A stretch of 64,000 bases of DNA from Paenibacillaceae bacterium (GTDB lineage: Bacteria; Bacillota; Bacilli; Paenibacillales; CANHGK01), in contig CANHGK010000007.1 in assembly GCA_947460235.1 (NCBI GenBank), positions 1-64,000 of the forward strand, read 5' to 3'. Every line of letters starts with the position of its first letter. Position 1 is the first letter of the stretch. Position numbers and translations under genes: made by a program. Under the pieces are notes generated by a model. That model worked only from the letters and a program-made list of their open reading frames with translations, was not told the origin of the DNA and did not search any database. Below are positions 45,132 through 54,000 of this stretch, in pieces.

Positions 45132-47117
45132 ATGGCGGTTCAGCGTGACATGCGACAGTACATCGATTATGGGGATGTTAATGTAACCAATGGAATTTCT
45201 GTTTTTGATTGGTCATTTGATGACCATTTTGCATATGATGGTGATGATTTAGGTATTACGTATTCAGAGCAATCTACGAAATTTGCGCTTTGGGCACCAA
45301 CGGCTTCTGAAGCCAATGTTATTTTGTATGAGCGTTGGAATGGTCCGCGCGATCAGATTATCTCGATGGAGCGTACAGACCAAGGTGTTTGGCGTTATGA
45401 ATACGATGGTGATTTACGAGGGAAATTATACACGTTCAGTGTAAAAATAGGTAAGCAATGGAACGAAGCCGCAGATCCTTATGCGAAGGCCGTAGCGGTT
45501 AACGGTGATCGTGGAGTCATTCTTGATTTAAGTTCTACGAATCCTGAACGTTGGAATGACGAGAAACCACCACTTCATAAGGCAACTGATGCCATTATTT
45601 ATGAAGCTTCAATCCGTGATTTTACCGCACATCCATCAAGTGGTGTGGATCATCCTGGTACATTTGTGGGTGCTTGTCAAGCGGGCACAACAACACCAGG
45701 TGGCTTCACGTCGGGGATGGATTATTTGAAAGAGTTAGGCATTACGCATGTTCAATTTTTACCGATGTATGATTTTTGTGAACGGAGTGTAGATGAAACT
45801 CGTCCAGTTCAAGGTCAATATAACTGGGGTTATGATCCGAAAAACTATAATGTCCCAGAAGGTTCTTATTCAACCAATGCGTTTGATCCAATTTGTCGGA
45901 TTCGTGAAATGAAACAAATGATTCAGACACTTCACGATAATGGATTGCGTGTAATTATGGACGTTGTATATAACCATGTTTATGATATTTTTGAGATTAA
46001 TTTTAATAAATTGGTGCCAGGCTATTATTTCCGCTACCATCCTCATGATCGTTCGGTAAGCAATGGATCTGGTTGTGGTAACGATACGGCGAGCGAACGC
46101 AAAATGATGCGTAAATTCATGGTCGAATCTGTCGTATATTGGGTTAAAGAATATCATTTGGATGGATTCCGCTTTGATTTGATGGGTCTTCACGATATCG
46201 AGACAATGATAATGATTCGTCAAAAATTAGATGAAATTGATCCGAATTTAATTATTCTCGGCGAAGGCTGGAATTTGAATACGGCACTCATGTTCGATCA
46301 GCGAGCAGTTCAAATGAATGCGTTCCAGATGCCGCGGATCGCACATTTTAATGATCGGATTCGTGATGCGTTAAAAGGTAGCGTATTCTTTAATGGAGAT
46401 GCGGGATTCATCAACGGGAAACCGTATTTAGAACGTGAAATCGAGAAGGGGATTGCGGCATCGATCCATTTTGATCTTGAGCGTTATGGTTTTGCGAATG
46501 AACCGGTGCAGACGATTACGTATGTCGAGGCGCATGATAACAACACATTATGGGATAAGCTATCGATGACGAATGGTTATCATAGTGAGGAAGTTCGTCG
46601 TGCCATGCAACGGATGAGTATGGCGATTATTTTAACTTCACAAGGGATTCCATTCCTACATGCTGGGATGGAGTTTATGCGTACTAAGTATGGTGAGGAA
46701 AATAGTTATAAATCATCCATCGAAATCAATCAGATGGATTGGGAACGTCGTGGTTGGTTTGATTTTGACGTGCAATATGTTAGAGAACTAATTAAAATCC
46801 GCAAAGAGCATCCTGCATTCCGGATGCCAACGGCAAAAATGATTCGTCAACATTTACATTTTGAACCAGCACCGATGCGTGCAGTTGCCTTTACGCTTCG
46901 TGGTCATGCGAATAATGACCCAAGCCTAAATATCTACGTTGCACATAATGCCAATGGACATGAAGAGTCGCTTGAAATTCCGAATTTGGGTGAGTGGAAA
47001 TCATTGTTTGGGGATGTGCAGTGGATTCGTCATAAACATGCAGCGGCGGACGATGCGATGCAACACGCGAGAATTGCACCGCATACGACTGTTATTCTGA
47101 CTTGTGATGAAGAGTAA
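45132..47117 (+). CDS. pulA: Type I pullulanase (GH13)
   Basis: This debranching enzyme hydrolyses alpha-1,6 links in pullulan and limit dextrins. It is 661 aa with no signal peptide, so it is cytoplasmic. A CBM48-type N-terminal domain (FALWAPTASEANVILYERWNG) precedes the catalytic barrel. The type I pullulanase marker YNWGYDP is present. Catalytic residues are Asp in GFRFDLMGLHD, Glu in LGEGWN and Asp in VEAHDNNTL. The ATG has TTGGGAGGAA upstream. It follows the secreted amylopullulanase but has its own promoter with a cre-like site. Its last 26 bases overlap the end of the opposite-strand NAD(P)-binding gene. It presumably trims branched oligosaccharides after import. Confidence 0.96.
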   Translation: MAVQRDMRQYIDYGDVNVTNGISVFDWSFDDHFAYDGDDLGITYSEQSTKFALWAPTASEANVILYERWNGPRDQIISMERTDQGVWRYEYDGDLRGKLYTFSVKIGKQWNEAADPYAKAVAVNGDRGVILDLSSTNPERWNDEKPPLHKATDAIIYEASIRDFTAHPSSGVDHPGTFVGACQAGTTTPGGFTSGMDYLKELGITHVQFLPMYDFCERSVDETRPVQGQYNWGYDPKNYNVPEGSYSTNAFDPICRIREMKQMIQTLHDNGLRVIMDVVYNHVYDIFEINFNKLVPGYYFRYHPHDRSVSNGSGCGNDTASERKMMRKFMVESVVYWVKEYHLDGFRFDLMGLHDIETMIMIRQKLDEIDPNLIILGEGWNLNTALMFDQRAVQMNAFQMPRIAHFNDRIRDALKGSVFFNGDAGFINGKPYLEREIEKGIAASIHFDLERYGFANEPVQTITYVEAHDNNTLWDKLSMTNGYHSEEVRRAMQRMSMAIILTSQGIPFLHAGMEFMRTKYGEENSYKSSIEINQMDWERRGWFDFDVQYVRELIKIRKEHPAFRMPTAKMIRQHLHFEPAPMRAVAFTLRGHANNDPSLNIYVAHNANGHEESLEIPNLGEWKSLFGDVQWIRHKHAAADDAMQHARIAPHTTVILTCDEE

Positions 47118-47832
47118 TTGATTCATGAAAAAATACTGCGCTTGGTGAAGTGTCATATCCTTTAGGAATTGGCGGAACCGGCCACTCGTTCATAATTCCG
47201 ATCATTGCACGCGAAAGTTGCGTCGCTGTGATCGGTTTTTGTTTTGCCAAAAATCCTTTGTAGATCCATGGAAATAGATTGCTAAACATTATTGCAAACC
47301 GCTCGCCCGATCTTTTTTCGGTTCGCTCGCCAATGAGTAGGGAAGGTCTGACGATATGTGCGATCGGTAATTCTGCAGTGATGATCGCTTGTTCCATCTC
47401 TGCTTTGCATTTTAAATAGAAAAATGGGGACGAAACCGATGCACCAATGGACGAAATTACAACGAAACGCTGAATGTCATTATGTTTCGCCAACGTTGCG
47501 ATTGCGATCGGAAAATCGACATCAACATGCCGAAAGGCAGCAGCACTTCCAGCAACCCGCATTGTCGTTCCCACGCAGACAAACACATCAGTAACGCCCA
47601 ACCAATCTATTTGTTGGAGTGCATTCGTCCAATCAGTACCAGTAGGTACGTCAAAAAGTACGTGGTTCGTAATTGTAGAAGCTGTTGGATGCCACCATGA
47701 ACTGGGTTGCGGGGTTCGAGTGACCGCGATGATTTGTTCGAAATTTGTTTGTTCTGATAGGTTGGTAACGACTTGGCGTCCAACTAGACCAGTTGCCCCG
47801 AAGACGATTGCTTTTTTACGCAGTAGTGTCAT
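47092..47832 (-). CDS. NAD(P)-binding oxidoreductase-like protein (Rossmann fold)
   Basis: This is a protein of about 246 aa with an N-terminal dinucleotide motif GATGLVGRQVV, typical of the atypical short-chain dehydrogenase / HTATIP2-like group. Later text includes DVFVCVGTTMRVAGSAAAFRHVDVDF and RFVVISSIGASVSSPFFYLKCKAEMEQ, where the Y...K pair matches the SDR catalytic Tyr-Lys. HIVRPSLLIGERTEKRSGER is also typical. The substrate is unknown. The track start is GTG 47841; ATG 47832 with AGGCGG upstream reads better. The start overlaps the end of the photolyase gene and the end overlaps pulA on the other strand, so the region is very tightly packed. Confidence 0.85.
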   Translation of the reverse strand: MTLLRKKAIVFGATGLVGRQVVTNLSEQTNFEQIIAVTRTPQPSSWWHPTASTITNHVLFDVPTGTDWTNALQQIDWLGVTDVFVCVGTTMRVAGSAAAFRHVDVDFPIAIATLAKHNDIQRFVVISSIGASVSSPFFYLKCKAEMEQAIITAELPIAHIVRPSLLIGERTEKRSGERFAIMFSNLFPWIYKGFLAKQKPITATQLSRAMIGIMNEWPVPPIPKGYDTSPSAVFFHESITLHHKSE

Positions 47833-49186
47833 TCCTTGCACCGCCTAAAATTAGTTTGTATTTTTCGATTGCCTGAACGCGAGAAGATGCTAAATCGACA
47901 ACAGGTGTTCCGTATGGCAAATGAATTTCTTTATCCGATTTTGATCGAAGTTCTGGCATCCACCTACGCAAATAAGTGCCTCCGGCGTCAAATCGCTGTG
48001 ATTGTGTGACCGGATTCATGATTCGAAAATACGGTGAGGCGTCGTAACCGAAAGATGACGACCACAACCAACCTCCACGATTTAAGATGTTATCGTAGTC
48101 CGCTAGGTGTATACGGAAATACTGTTCACCCCAAGTAAACGGACATTGCATATTTTTTGTTAAAAACATCGCTGTAACCATGCGTAATCGATTCGGCATT
48201 TCTCCCGTTGTATTTAATTGTCTCATCGCGGCATCGATCACTGGAATGCCAGTCGTACCCGTACACCATCGCGAAAATTCAGCAGGCTCGAGCAACGTTA
48301 AATCGAATTTTAGTTCAAACCGGAAAAAATCTGGACTTAATTGAGCTTGATACAAATAGAAATCCCGCCATGCCAATTGCCGAATCCACGTTTCGCGCAT
48401 GCTGCTTGGTTGTTTTAGTGCTTCGAAATACAACTCACGTGCCGAAATGACTCCGCTATTTGTAAATATACTCATATTGCTACAGGAATCCGTTGCATAA
48501 AAATCTCTAGCCGTCGAATACTCATGTAAATGATCATTAAAGAATCGTCGCAAACGTTCTTGAGGTGTTTCCTCAAAAACTGAAAACTCTGACCAGTTGA
48601 AGGGGAAGTTTTGAAATGATCTATCGTTCGACATCCTAAATGGTTCGGATAATAACGAAGTTTGTAGTTGCGCGATGGACGTCTTTAATGGTGATGACGC
48701 ATCCATAGCTAAATAATTTGACCATTTGCGATAAAATGGTGTGAATACTTGATATGGTGCCGTTTTCCCGGCAAATTGTTGAAACCGATCAATGTGCATC
48801 AACGATAAGTCGTCAAAAATTTGAAGTTCTATTTGTTGTTGGTGCGCGATTTCAATTAGTGAACGATCCCGTTCAATCGCATATGGGGTATAGTCTGCAT
48901 GGAATACCAGGGTGTCAATCGGATGCGATTGTAGCAGTGATAAAAGTACGTCTTTTGGATTGCCAAAGAGCACATGTAAATGTGCTTGATGGTGTTGATA
49001 TTGCTCTTTTAATGAATTGACATGTTTCAAGAATGTTTTACCGCTATGTTGGTGATAACGATCGGATCCGACTAATGAAGGGTCGATAATTAACACGTGA
49101 AGTGACGGACGTTGTTGCTTGCGAATCCATTCAAAAGCGGGTAAATCAGAAATGCGCAAATCTTTGCGATGGATAAATAAGATCAT
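47816..49186 (-). CDS. phrB: Deoxyribodipyrimidine photolyase (cryptochrome/photolyase family)
   Basis: This light-driven DNA repair enzyme splits UV-induced pyrimidine dimers, using FAD and an antenna chromophore. It is 456 aa. The N-terminal antenna domain has LFIHRKDLRISDLPAF and VFHADYTPYAIERD. The C-terminal FAD domain has TGIPVIDAAMRQLNTTGEMPNRLRM, followed by LNRGGWLWSSSFGYDASPYFRIMNP. The usual form there is DLASNNGGWQW..GTG.DA.PYFRIFNP, so this copy differs at several normally conserved positions (NRGGWLWSSSFGYD) while keeping the overall motif. The start is an ATG at the end of a short leader. It is translationally coupled to the NAD(P)-binding gene. Confidence 0.93.
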   Translation of the reverse strand: MILFIHRKDLRISDLPAFEWIRKQQRPSLHVLIIDPSLVGSDRYHQHSGKTFLKHVNSLKEQYQHHQAHLHVLFGNPKDVLLSLLQSHPIDTLVFHADYTPYAIERDRSLIEIAHQQQIELQIFDDLSLMHIDRFQQFAGKTAPYQVFTPFYRKWSNYLAMDASSPLKTSIAQLQTSLLSEPFRMSNDRSFQNFPFNWSEFSVFEETPQERLRRFFNDHLHEYSTARDFYATDSCSNMSIFTNSGVISARELYFEALKQPSSMRETWIRQLAWRDFYLYQAQLSPDFFRFELKFDLTLLEPAEFSRWCTGTTGIPVIDAAMRQLNTTGEMPNRLRMVTAMFLTKNMQCPFTWGEQYFRIHLADYDNILNRGGWLWSSSFGYDASPYFRIMNPVTQSQRFDAGGTYLRRWMPELRSKSDKEIHLPYGTPVVDLASSRVQAIEKYKLILGGARNDTTA

Positions 49187-49250
49187 ATGGGGAATCGCTC
49201 CTGCGGGATCGTTTAGAGTTTAAGTTTATCATATGAATTGGGGTGGTGAA

Positions 49251-49805
49251 ATGGTTTGGTTGGAGTGGCTTGGCGTTGTTACGAACGTAATATCGAACTA
49301 TTTTTTATTTAAAAAGCGAAGCGGTTACTGGGTTTGGAGTATTGCGGGGAATATACTCTGGCTCATTTATTTTTTCGCGGCGCATAAATGGATGGCTTCC
49401 GGATTGCAATTTACGTTTATTTTATTTTCACTTTATGGATGGTGGCGCTGGCGCAAAGAGGAAAGAGGTAATGAAATTGGAGATGGCGATGAGCGGCTTG
49501 GCATTGGATTGTCATTGCTCGTTATGCTTTTAAGTGTAAGGATGACGAATTTTAATGGTGCTGATCCGATATTAGAAGCGGTGGGTGTCAGTATTTTTAG
49601 TTTGGCGAATTGGATGACCATGAAAAAATGGCGTCAAAGTTGGTATGTTTGGATGATCGGTAATATTGTGTTCGGTGTGTGGTCGTGGCGGATGAGCGCT
49701 TATGGAATGGTTGTGGCACAATGTATTTTTTTAGTGATGTCTGTTTGGGGATTAAAAACGTGGCTTGAAGATGAATTGAAGAAAAAAACGCACCTGCAGG
49801 CTTAA
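49251..49805 (+). CDS. PnuC-like nicotinamide riboside/mononucleotide transporter
   Basis: This is a membrane protein of 184 aa with about six or seven hydrophobic helices. Family-like text is WSIAGNILWLIYFFAAHKWMASGLQFTFILFSLYGWWRWRK, matching the PnuC pattern of Trp-rich helices and LQ...YGWW.W, and later MIGNIVFGVWSWRMSAYGMVVAQCIF. PnuC proteins take up the NAD precursor nicotinamide riboside by facilitated diffusion. ATG 49251 after GGGTGGTG is chosen; the track ATG at 49233 has no ribosome binding site. No riboswitch or nadR is adjacent, so the exact vitamin is uncertain. The stop lies inside the shared terminator hairpin. Confidence 0.72.
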   Translation: MVWLEWLGVVTNVISNYFLFKKRSGYWVWSIAGNILWLIYFFAAHKWMASGLQFTFILFSLYGWWRWRKEERGNEIGDGDERLGIGLSLLVMLLSVRMTNFNGADPILEAVGVSIFSLANWMTMKKWRQSWYVWMIGNIVFGVWSWRMSAYGMVVAQCIFLVMSVWGLKTWLEDELKKKTHLQA

Positions 49806-49835
49806 TGCATCAGCATTGGCCGTGGTGCGTTTTTA
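49788..49835. terminator. Bidirectional terminator between pnuC-like and desaturase genes
   Basis: AACGCACC and GGTGCGTT with a long loop and flanking A and T runs. It overlaps the last codons of the pnuC-like gene. Confidence 0.75.
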
Positions 49836-50747
49836 TTAGTATATGCCTTTTGCAGCAAGGCGGTCGGAGATCCGTTTCAATTTTAATGAGTAATTCAATA
49901 AATCCTCTTTCGCGCGCATTGCCTCGGAACGACTCGGTTGCAAATCGGCAATTCCCCATGACTCAATTAGTGGTAAAAAAACCTGGTTGAAATAAGAAAC
50001 AGGACCATAATGAGCTTCTTTGGAGATTAAATCCATGCGTTCTCGGAAGTTCGGCATGTCCGCACCTGGCATTGCAAAAGCGATCATCGCTTTATGAATA
50101 AAATAAACATAGTTGTGATCCAGTTTTAAATATGCTTTTACTGCATCGCGATAAAATGCAAAATGTAACGATTCATCTTTGGAAATTCGTCGGAGTAGTG
50201 CAGCGAGATCCTTGTCATAATTGCTAGCGCCTTTTGCTACATTATTGTAGAAAACCATCGTCGCAAGTTCCTGTATCGAGGTGTACACCATCGTTTCGAT
50301 CGCAGTATCAAAATCTGGTTCGAATCCTTGTTCAACAACGGTTTTGCGTAATCGGTGCAATTCATCCGGATCGGCATTTCGTGAAACGATCAAATACGTT
50401 TCGAGCAATGAGGAATGTTGATCTTCTTCAGATACCCATGTGCGCACGAAATCTTGTAAAACTTTCAATCCACCTTTAAATGTGACAGCGAGGTGTTTAT
50501 AAAAAAATGGTAGATTAACTTCAGTTAACAAAGACGTCTCGACGGCTGTATAAATCGATAAAGGTAGTGTGCGTTGTTCAGGTTTCCATGGATCTTCCTT
50601 AAATGAACGCGCTTTTTCCCATGGAATATATTCATGGTAACTCCAATCAATTTTTGCGGCGCGATCACGGTGCACTTGAAAAAGTTCATTTAGTTCGGGT
50701 TCGAGACGTGAATCGAACGGGTTTAATCGGTAATGTTCAACTAACAT
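49836..50747 (-). CDS. Acyl-ACP desaturase (soluble diiron type)
   Basis: This soluble desaturase introduces a double bond into acyl carrier protein-bound fatty acids. It is 303 aa with no membrane helix. Diiron ligands are visible in the four-helix bundle: Glu in YTAVETSLLTE, the EExxH motif WVSEEDQHSSLLE, Glu in TSIQELATMV, and the second carboxylate-His site SKDESLHFAFYRDAV. The family is best known in plants and Actinobacteria (DesA), whereas Bacilli usually use membrane Des enzymes. The ATG follows GGGGTCCCTC, a weak site. It is a single gene with a bidirectional terminator. A role in membrane fluidity is inferred. Confidence 0.9.
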   Translation of the reverse strand: MLVEHYRLNPFDSRLEPELNELFQVHRDRAAKIDWSYHEYIPWEKARSFKEDPWKPEQRTLPLSIYTAVETSLLTEVNLPFFYKHLAVTFKGGLKVLQDFVRTWVSEEDQHSSLLETYLIVSRNADPDELHRLRKTVVEQGFEPDFDTAIETMVYTSIQELATMVFYNNVAKGASNYDKDLAALLRRISKDESLHFAFYRDAVKAYLKLDHNYVYFIHKAMIAFAMPGADMPNFRERMDLISKEAHYGPVSYFNQVFLPLIESWGIADLQPSRSEAMRAKEDLLNYSLKLKRISDRLAAKGIY

Positions 50748-51016
50748 GAGGGACCCCTTTATTGATTGTTATCATTCTATGTCATAATATCATATTTTCG
50801 ATTTCGTTACACAATCAACACATTGAAATTTCTGAAAGTGGGTGCTAATATGAAATTAAGGTTCGCTAAATTAATGCTACACGCATCTACTTGCGCAAAC
50901 GCAATCACTGACGTTGTCTTGTGCAAACATTTGCTTGAATTCATTTTTTGTTTTTAAGGTTGAACGAACCTGAATATATTGAATTTTTATAAGTTGAGAG
51001 GGGTTGCCATCTGCTG
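50748..51016 (+). other. Intergenic region upstream of the starch-binding protein gene
   Basis: No convincing gene is seen in these 269 bases. A possible promoter TTGAAA-N17-TAATAT lies at 50823-50851. The tract also encodes a 35-residue ORF (MKLRFAKLML...) from 50850, but it would overlap the -10 box and has only a weak ribosome binding site. The remainder is AT-rich, with GAGAGGGG serving as the ribosome binding site of the next gene. Confidence 0.45.
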
Positions 51017-54000
51017 ATGCGACACACGAAAATTTGGATGATGATTAAAATTGTACTTTCCATGATCTTGATAATGACAAGTGTATTTCCGGCGTTCGGA
51101 TTTGCTGCTACCGTTACATCAGGACAAGCTTCTTCAATAACATTATGGGTGAAATGGGATGTGAATGCTACGTATTTGCATTATCGTCTACCCACTCAAT
51201 CATGGGCAAAGTCTAGTGTTTTACCTTTAATGAACACGACAATTCCTGGGTTTAAAGGTGCGACGATTCAATTGGGCCGGCTAAAAAATGCGGAAATAAT
51301 AGTAACGAACTCTAAAGCAATACCTAATTATAAGAAGTCAACACGATATACATTGAATGGCGGTACGTACACGATTTCGAAAAAAGGATTCGTAAAAGGA
51401 ATGCCTATTAATCATAAGGCGATTGTGTTTTTTCCGGATAATGAGTTTAATCAAACGTATCTTCAATATAAAATTGAAGGTTCCTCATGGATTTCTTATC
51501 CAGGAAAAATTATGGCACCAAGCACAATTCCAGGTTATTTGACGAAAACGATTTCAATGGGTGAAGCAAAATCATTACTTGTACGCATAAATGATGGGAC
51601 GTTAGTTAATGGAGGGGATACTGAAGCTGTTTATCAGATGACTGATTCAGTTTATACAATCCTTAACGGGAAGATCATTCCTGGTGCACCAAATGATACG
51701 GAACCACCCGTTATCAGTCCAATTGTCGTGCCGACAAATACACCGATGCCGGTTGCAACAATTACACCAGTTGTTTCATCGGGGAATAATTCGATCAATA
51801 CTGCAACTCCAATTAGTACACCAACGCCTGTACCAACAGCATATGTAGATGTCACAGCACCAACAATTCCAAGCAATGTTCAATTGTCAATTTTGGCAAG
51901 TGGCGCAGTAGGTATTACATGGAATCTTTCAACGGATCTTTCCGGAATTGATGCGTATATCATTTATCGTAATGATGTGAAACAACAAGTCGTTTCTGGT
52001 AATTCATTTGTAGATAAAGGGTTTTCACCAAATAACACATACATTTATAAAGTGCAAGCGATCGATAAAGCAAATAATTTATCGTCATTAAGTGAAGGTG
52101 TGAAATATCAGGCTCCTGCAGACATTTCTCCACCAACGGCGCCACTATTAAATTTGACATCAAGTTCGGAGACGAAAGTGTCGATCGGATGGACAGCATC
52201 TGAAGATAATTATGGTGTGGCTGTTTATGAAGTATATCGAGATGGCATTAAAGTTGCAGAATCGAAAGATCTTGTATTTAGTGAGAGTGGTTTGGCACCT
52301 AAACAATCGGTTAAATATTCGATTCGATCTGTAGACGTTGCAGGGAATCGCTCACTTTTTTCAAATGAAATTATCGCGGTAACGCCAGAAGACAAAGAAC
52401 CACCGACTGCTCCCACTTCATTAACAGCAATTGGACGTTCGGACAATTCCATCACGGTTTTATGGGGTCAGGCAACTGATAATGTTCAAGTGAAATTGTA
52501 CGAAGTGTTGCGTAATAATGTTGTAGTCAATACAACGACATCAACATTTTTTACAGATAAAGGACTTAAACCAAATGAAGTTTATCAATACAATGTAAAA
52601 GCAATCGATAGCTCAGGAAATCGTTCGTTGAAAGCAGTTGAATTGTTGACATCCACAACTGATGATAAAGTGGCTCCGACGGCACCTACTGTGACCCAAT
52701 TGCTAAGTAAGAATGATTCGGCTGTCAAAATTGGTTGGAACCCAGGTAGTGATAATAATGTGGTTTCTGGTTATCAAATTTTCCGAAATGGTAAACAAAT
52801 ATCTGTCGTAGGTTCAGTCAATAATTTTGAAGATACAAGTGTTTCATCCGGTACCGAATATACGTATACCGTTCGGTCGGTTGATGCGAGCGGAAATGTT
52901 TCTGCAGATAGTGTTGTTTTGAAAGTAACAACCGATCTTCCGGTTACGATTTATTACAAATCCACCGGAACAACGTATGTAAGTTACGGTTATGTTTCAA
53001 GTGGAACAACAGCATCCCAATGGACGGTTTCACCTGGAGTAAAATTAGACGAATCTGAATATATCGGTTACAAAAAAATCGATATTAAATTAGGTTCATA
53101 CAGTTCGATTCAAGCGGCCTTTAACAATGGAGATGGAATTTGGGATAACAATAACTATAAAAACTATTCGTTCACGAAAGGGCTATATACGATTGTTGAT
53201 AAAGTGATTGTAACGGGTAAACCAGTAGCGTCATTACGACCTACGACGACACCAGTTGTTACATCAACTCCACTTGCAACAGGAACACCATATGTGAAAC
53301 CGTCTTCGAGTCCGAATGGTACCGACACAGAGAAACCATCAGTTCCATTGAATTTAAAAGTATTAAATCGCACGGCAACAACAATTCAATTTGGTTGGTC
53401 TGCATCTTCAGATAATGTTGAAGTGACCAAATATGATGTCTATGAGAATGGTGTCTTTGTTGCAAGTGTTTCAGCTGGAATTCAACTGATCAAACAAATT
53501 AATTTAAGCCCGGATTCCATTTATGCCTATTCCGTTGTTGCGATTGATAAAGCAGGTAATCGTTCTGCCGCTTCTGCAACATTAACAACATCGACGACAA
53601 ATCAAATGGTTTCTGTATTTTATAACACGTCGATTACTCAACCGATGTTTCATTATCGCTTGGAAGGTTCAAATCAATGGACGATTCAACCAGGAATTCC
53701 GATGAATCAAACAAATTTAAAAGATTGGTTTAAGGTTGATATTGATTTGGCTGCTGCACAAAATGTTGCAGAAGCTGCATTTTATGTGGGTATGGGTTCA
53801 TTGCCATGGGATAATAATGGAAACAAAAATTATCGTTTTGAGCCTGGAACGTGGTCGGTTTCCAAAGGAGTAATGACAAAAGGAACACCTGCAGGTTATG
53901 CAACACTTACACCATTGCCTACTGCTACACCGACCATTAGTCCGTTAACGACACCGGTTATTGCGAAACAAGCAACGGTTTACTATTACTCCAATGAGTC

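Noticed and set aside
47474-47848. 124-aa ORF on the plus strand
   Set aside because: It is a shadow of the NAD(P)-binding gene, whose Rossmann motif and SDR residues are clear on the opposite strand.
50766-50957. Small ORF (63 aa) and an internal 35-aa ORF upstream of the starch-binding protein
   Set aside because: Weak ribosome binding site, no family resemblance, and overlap with a likely promoter -10 box.
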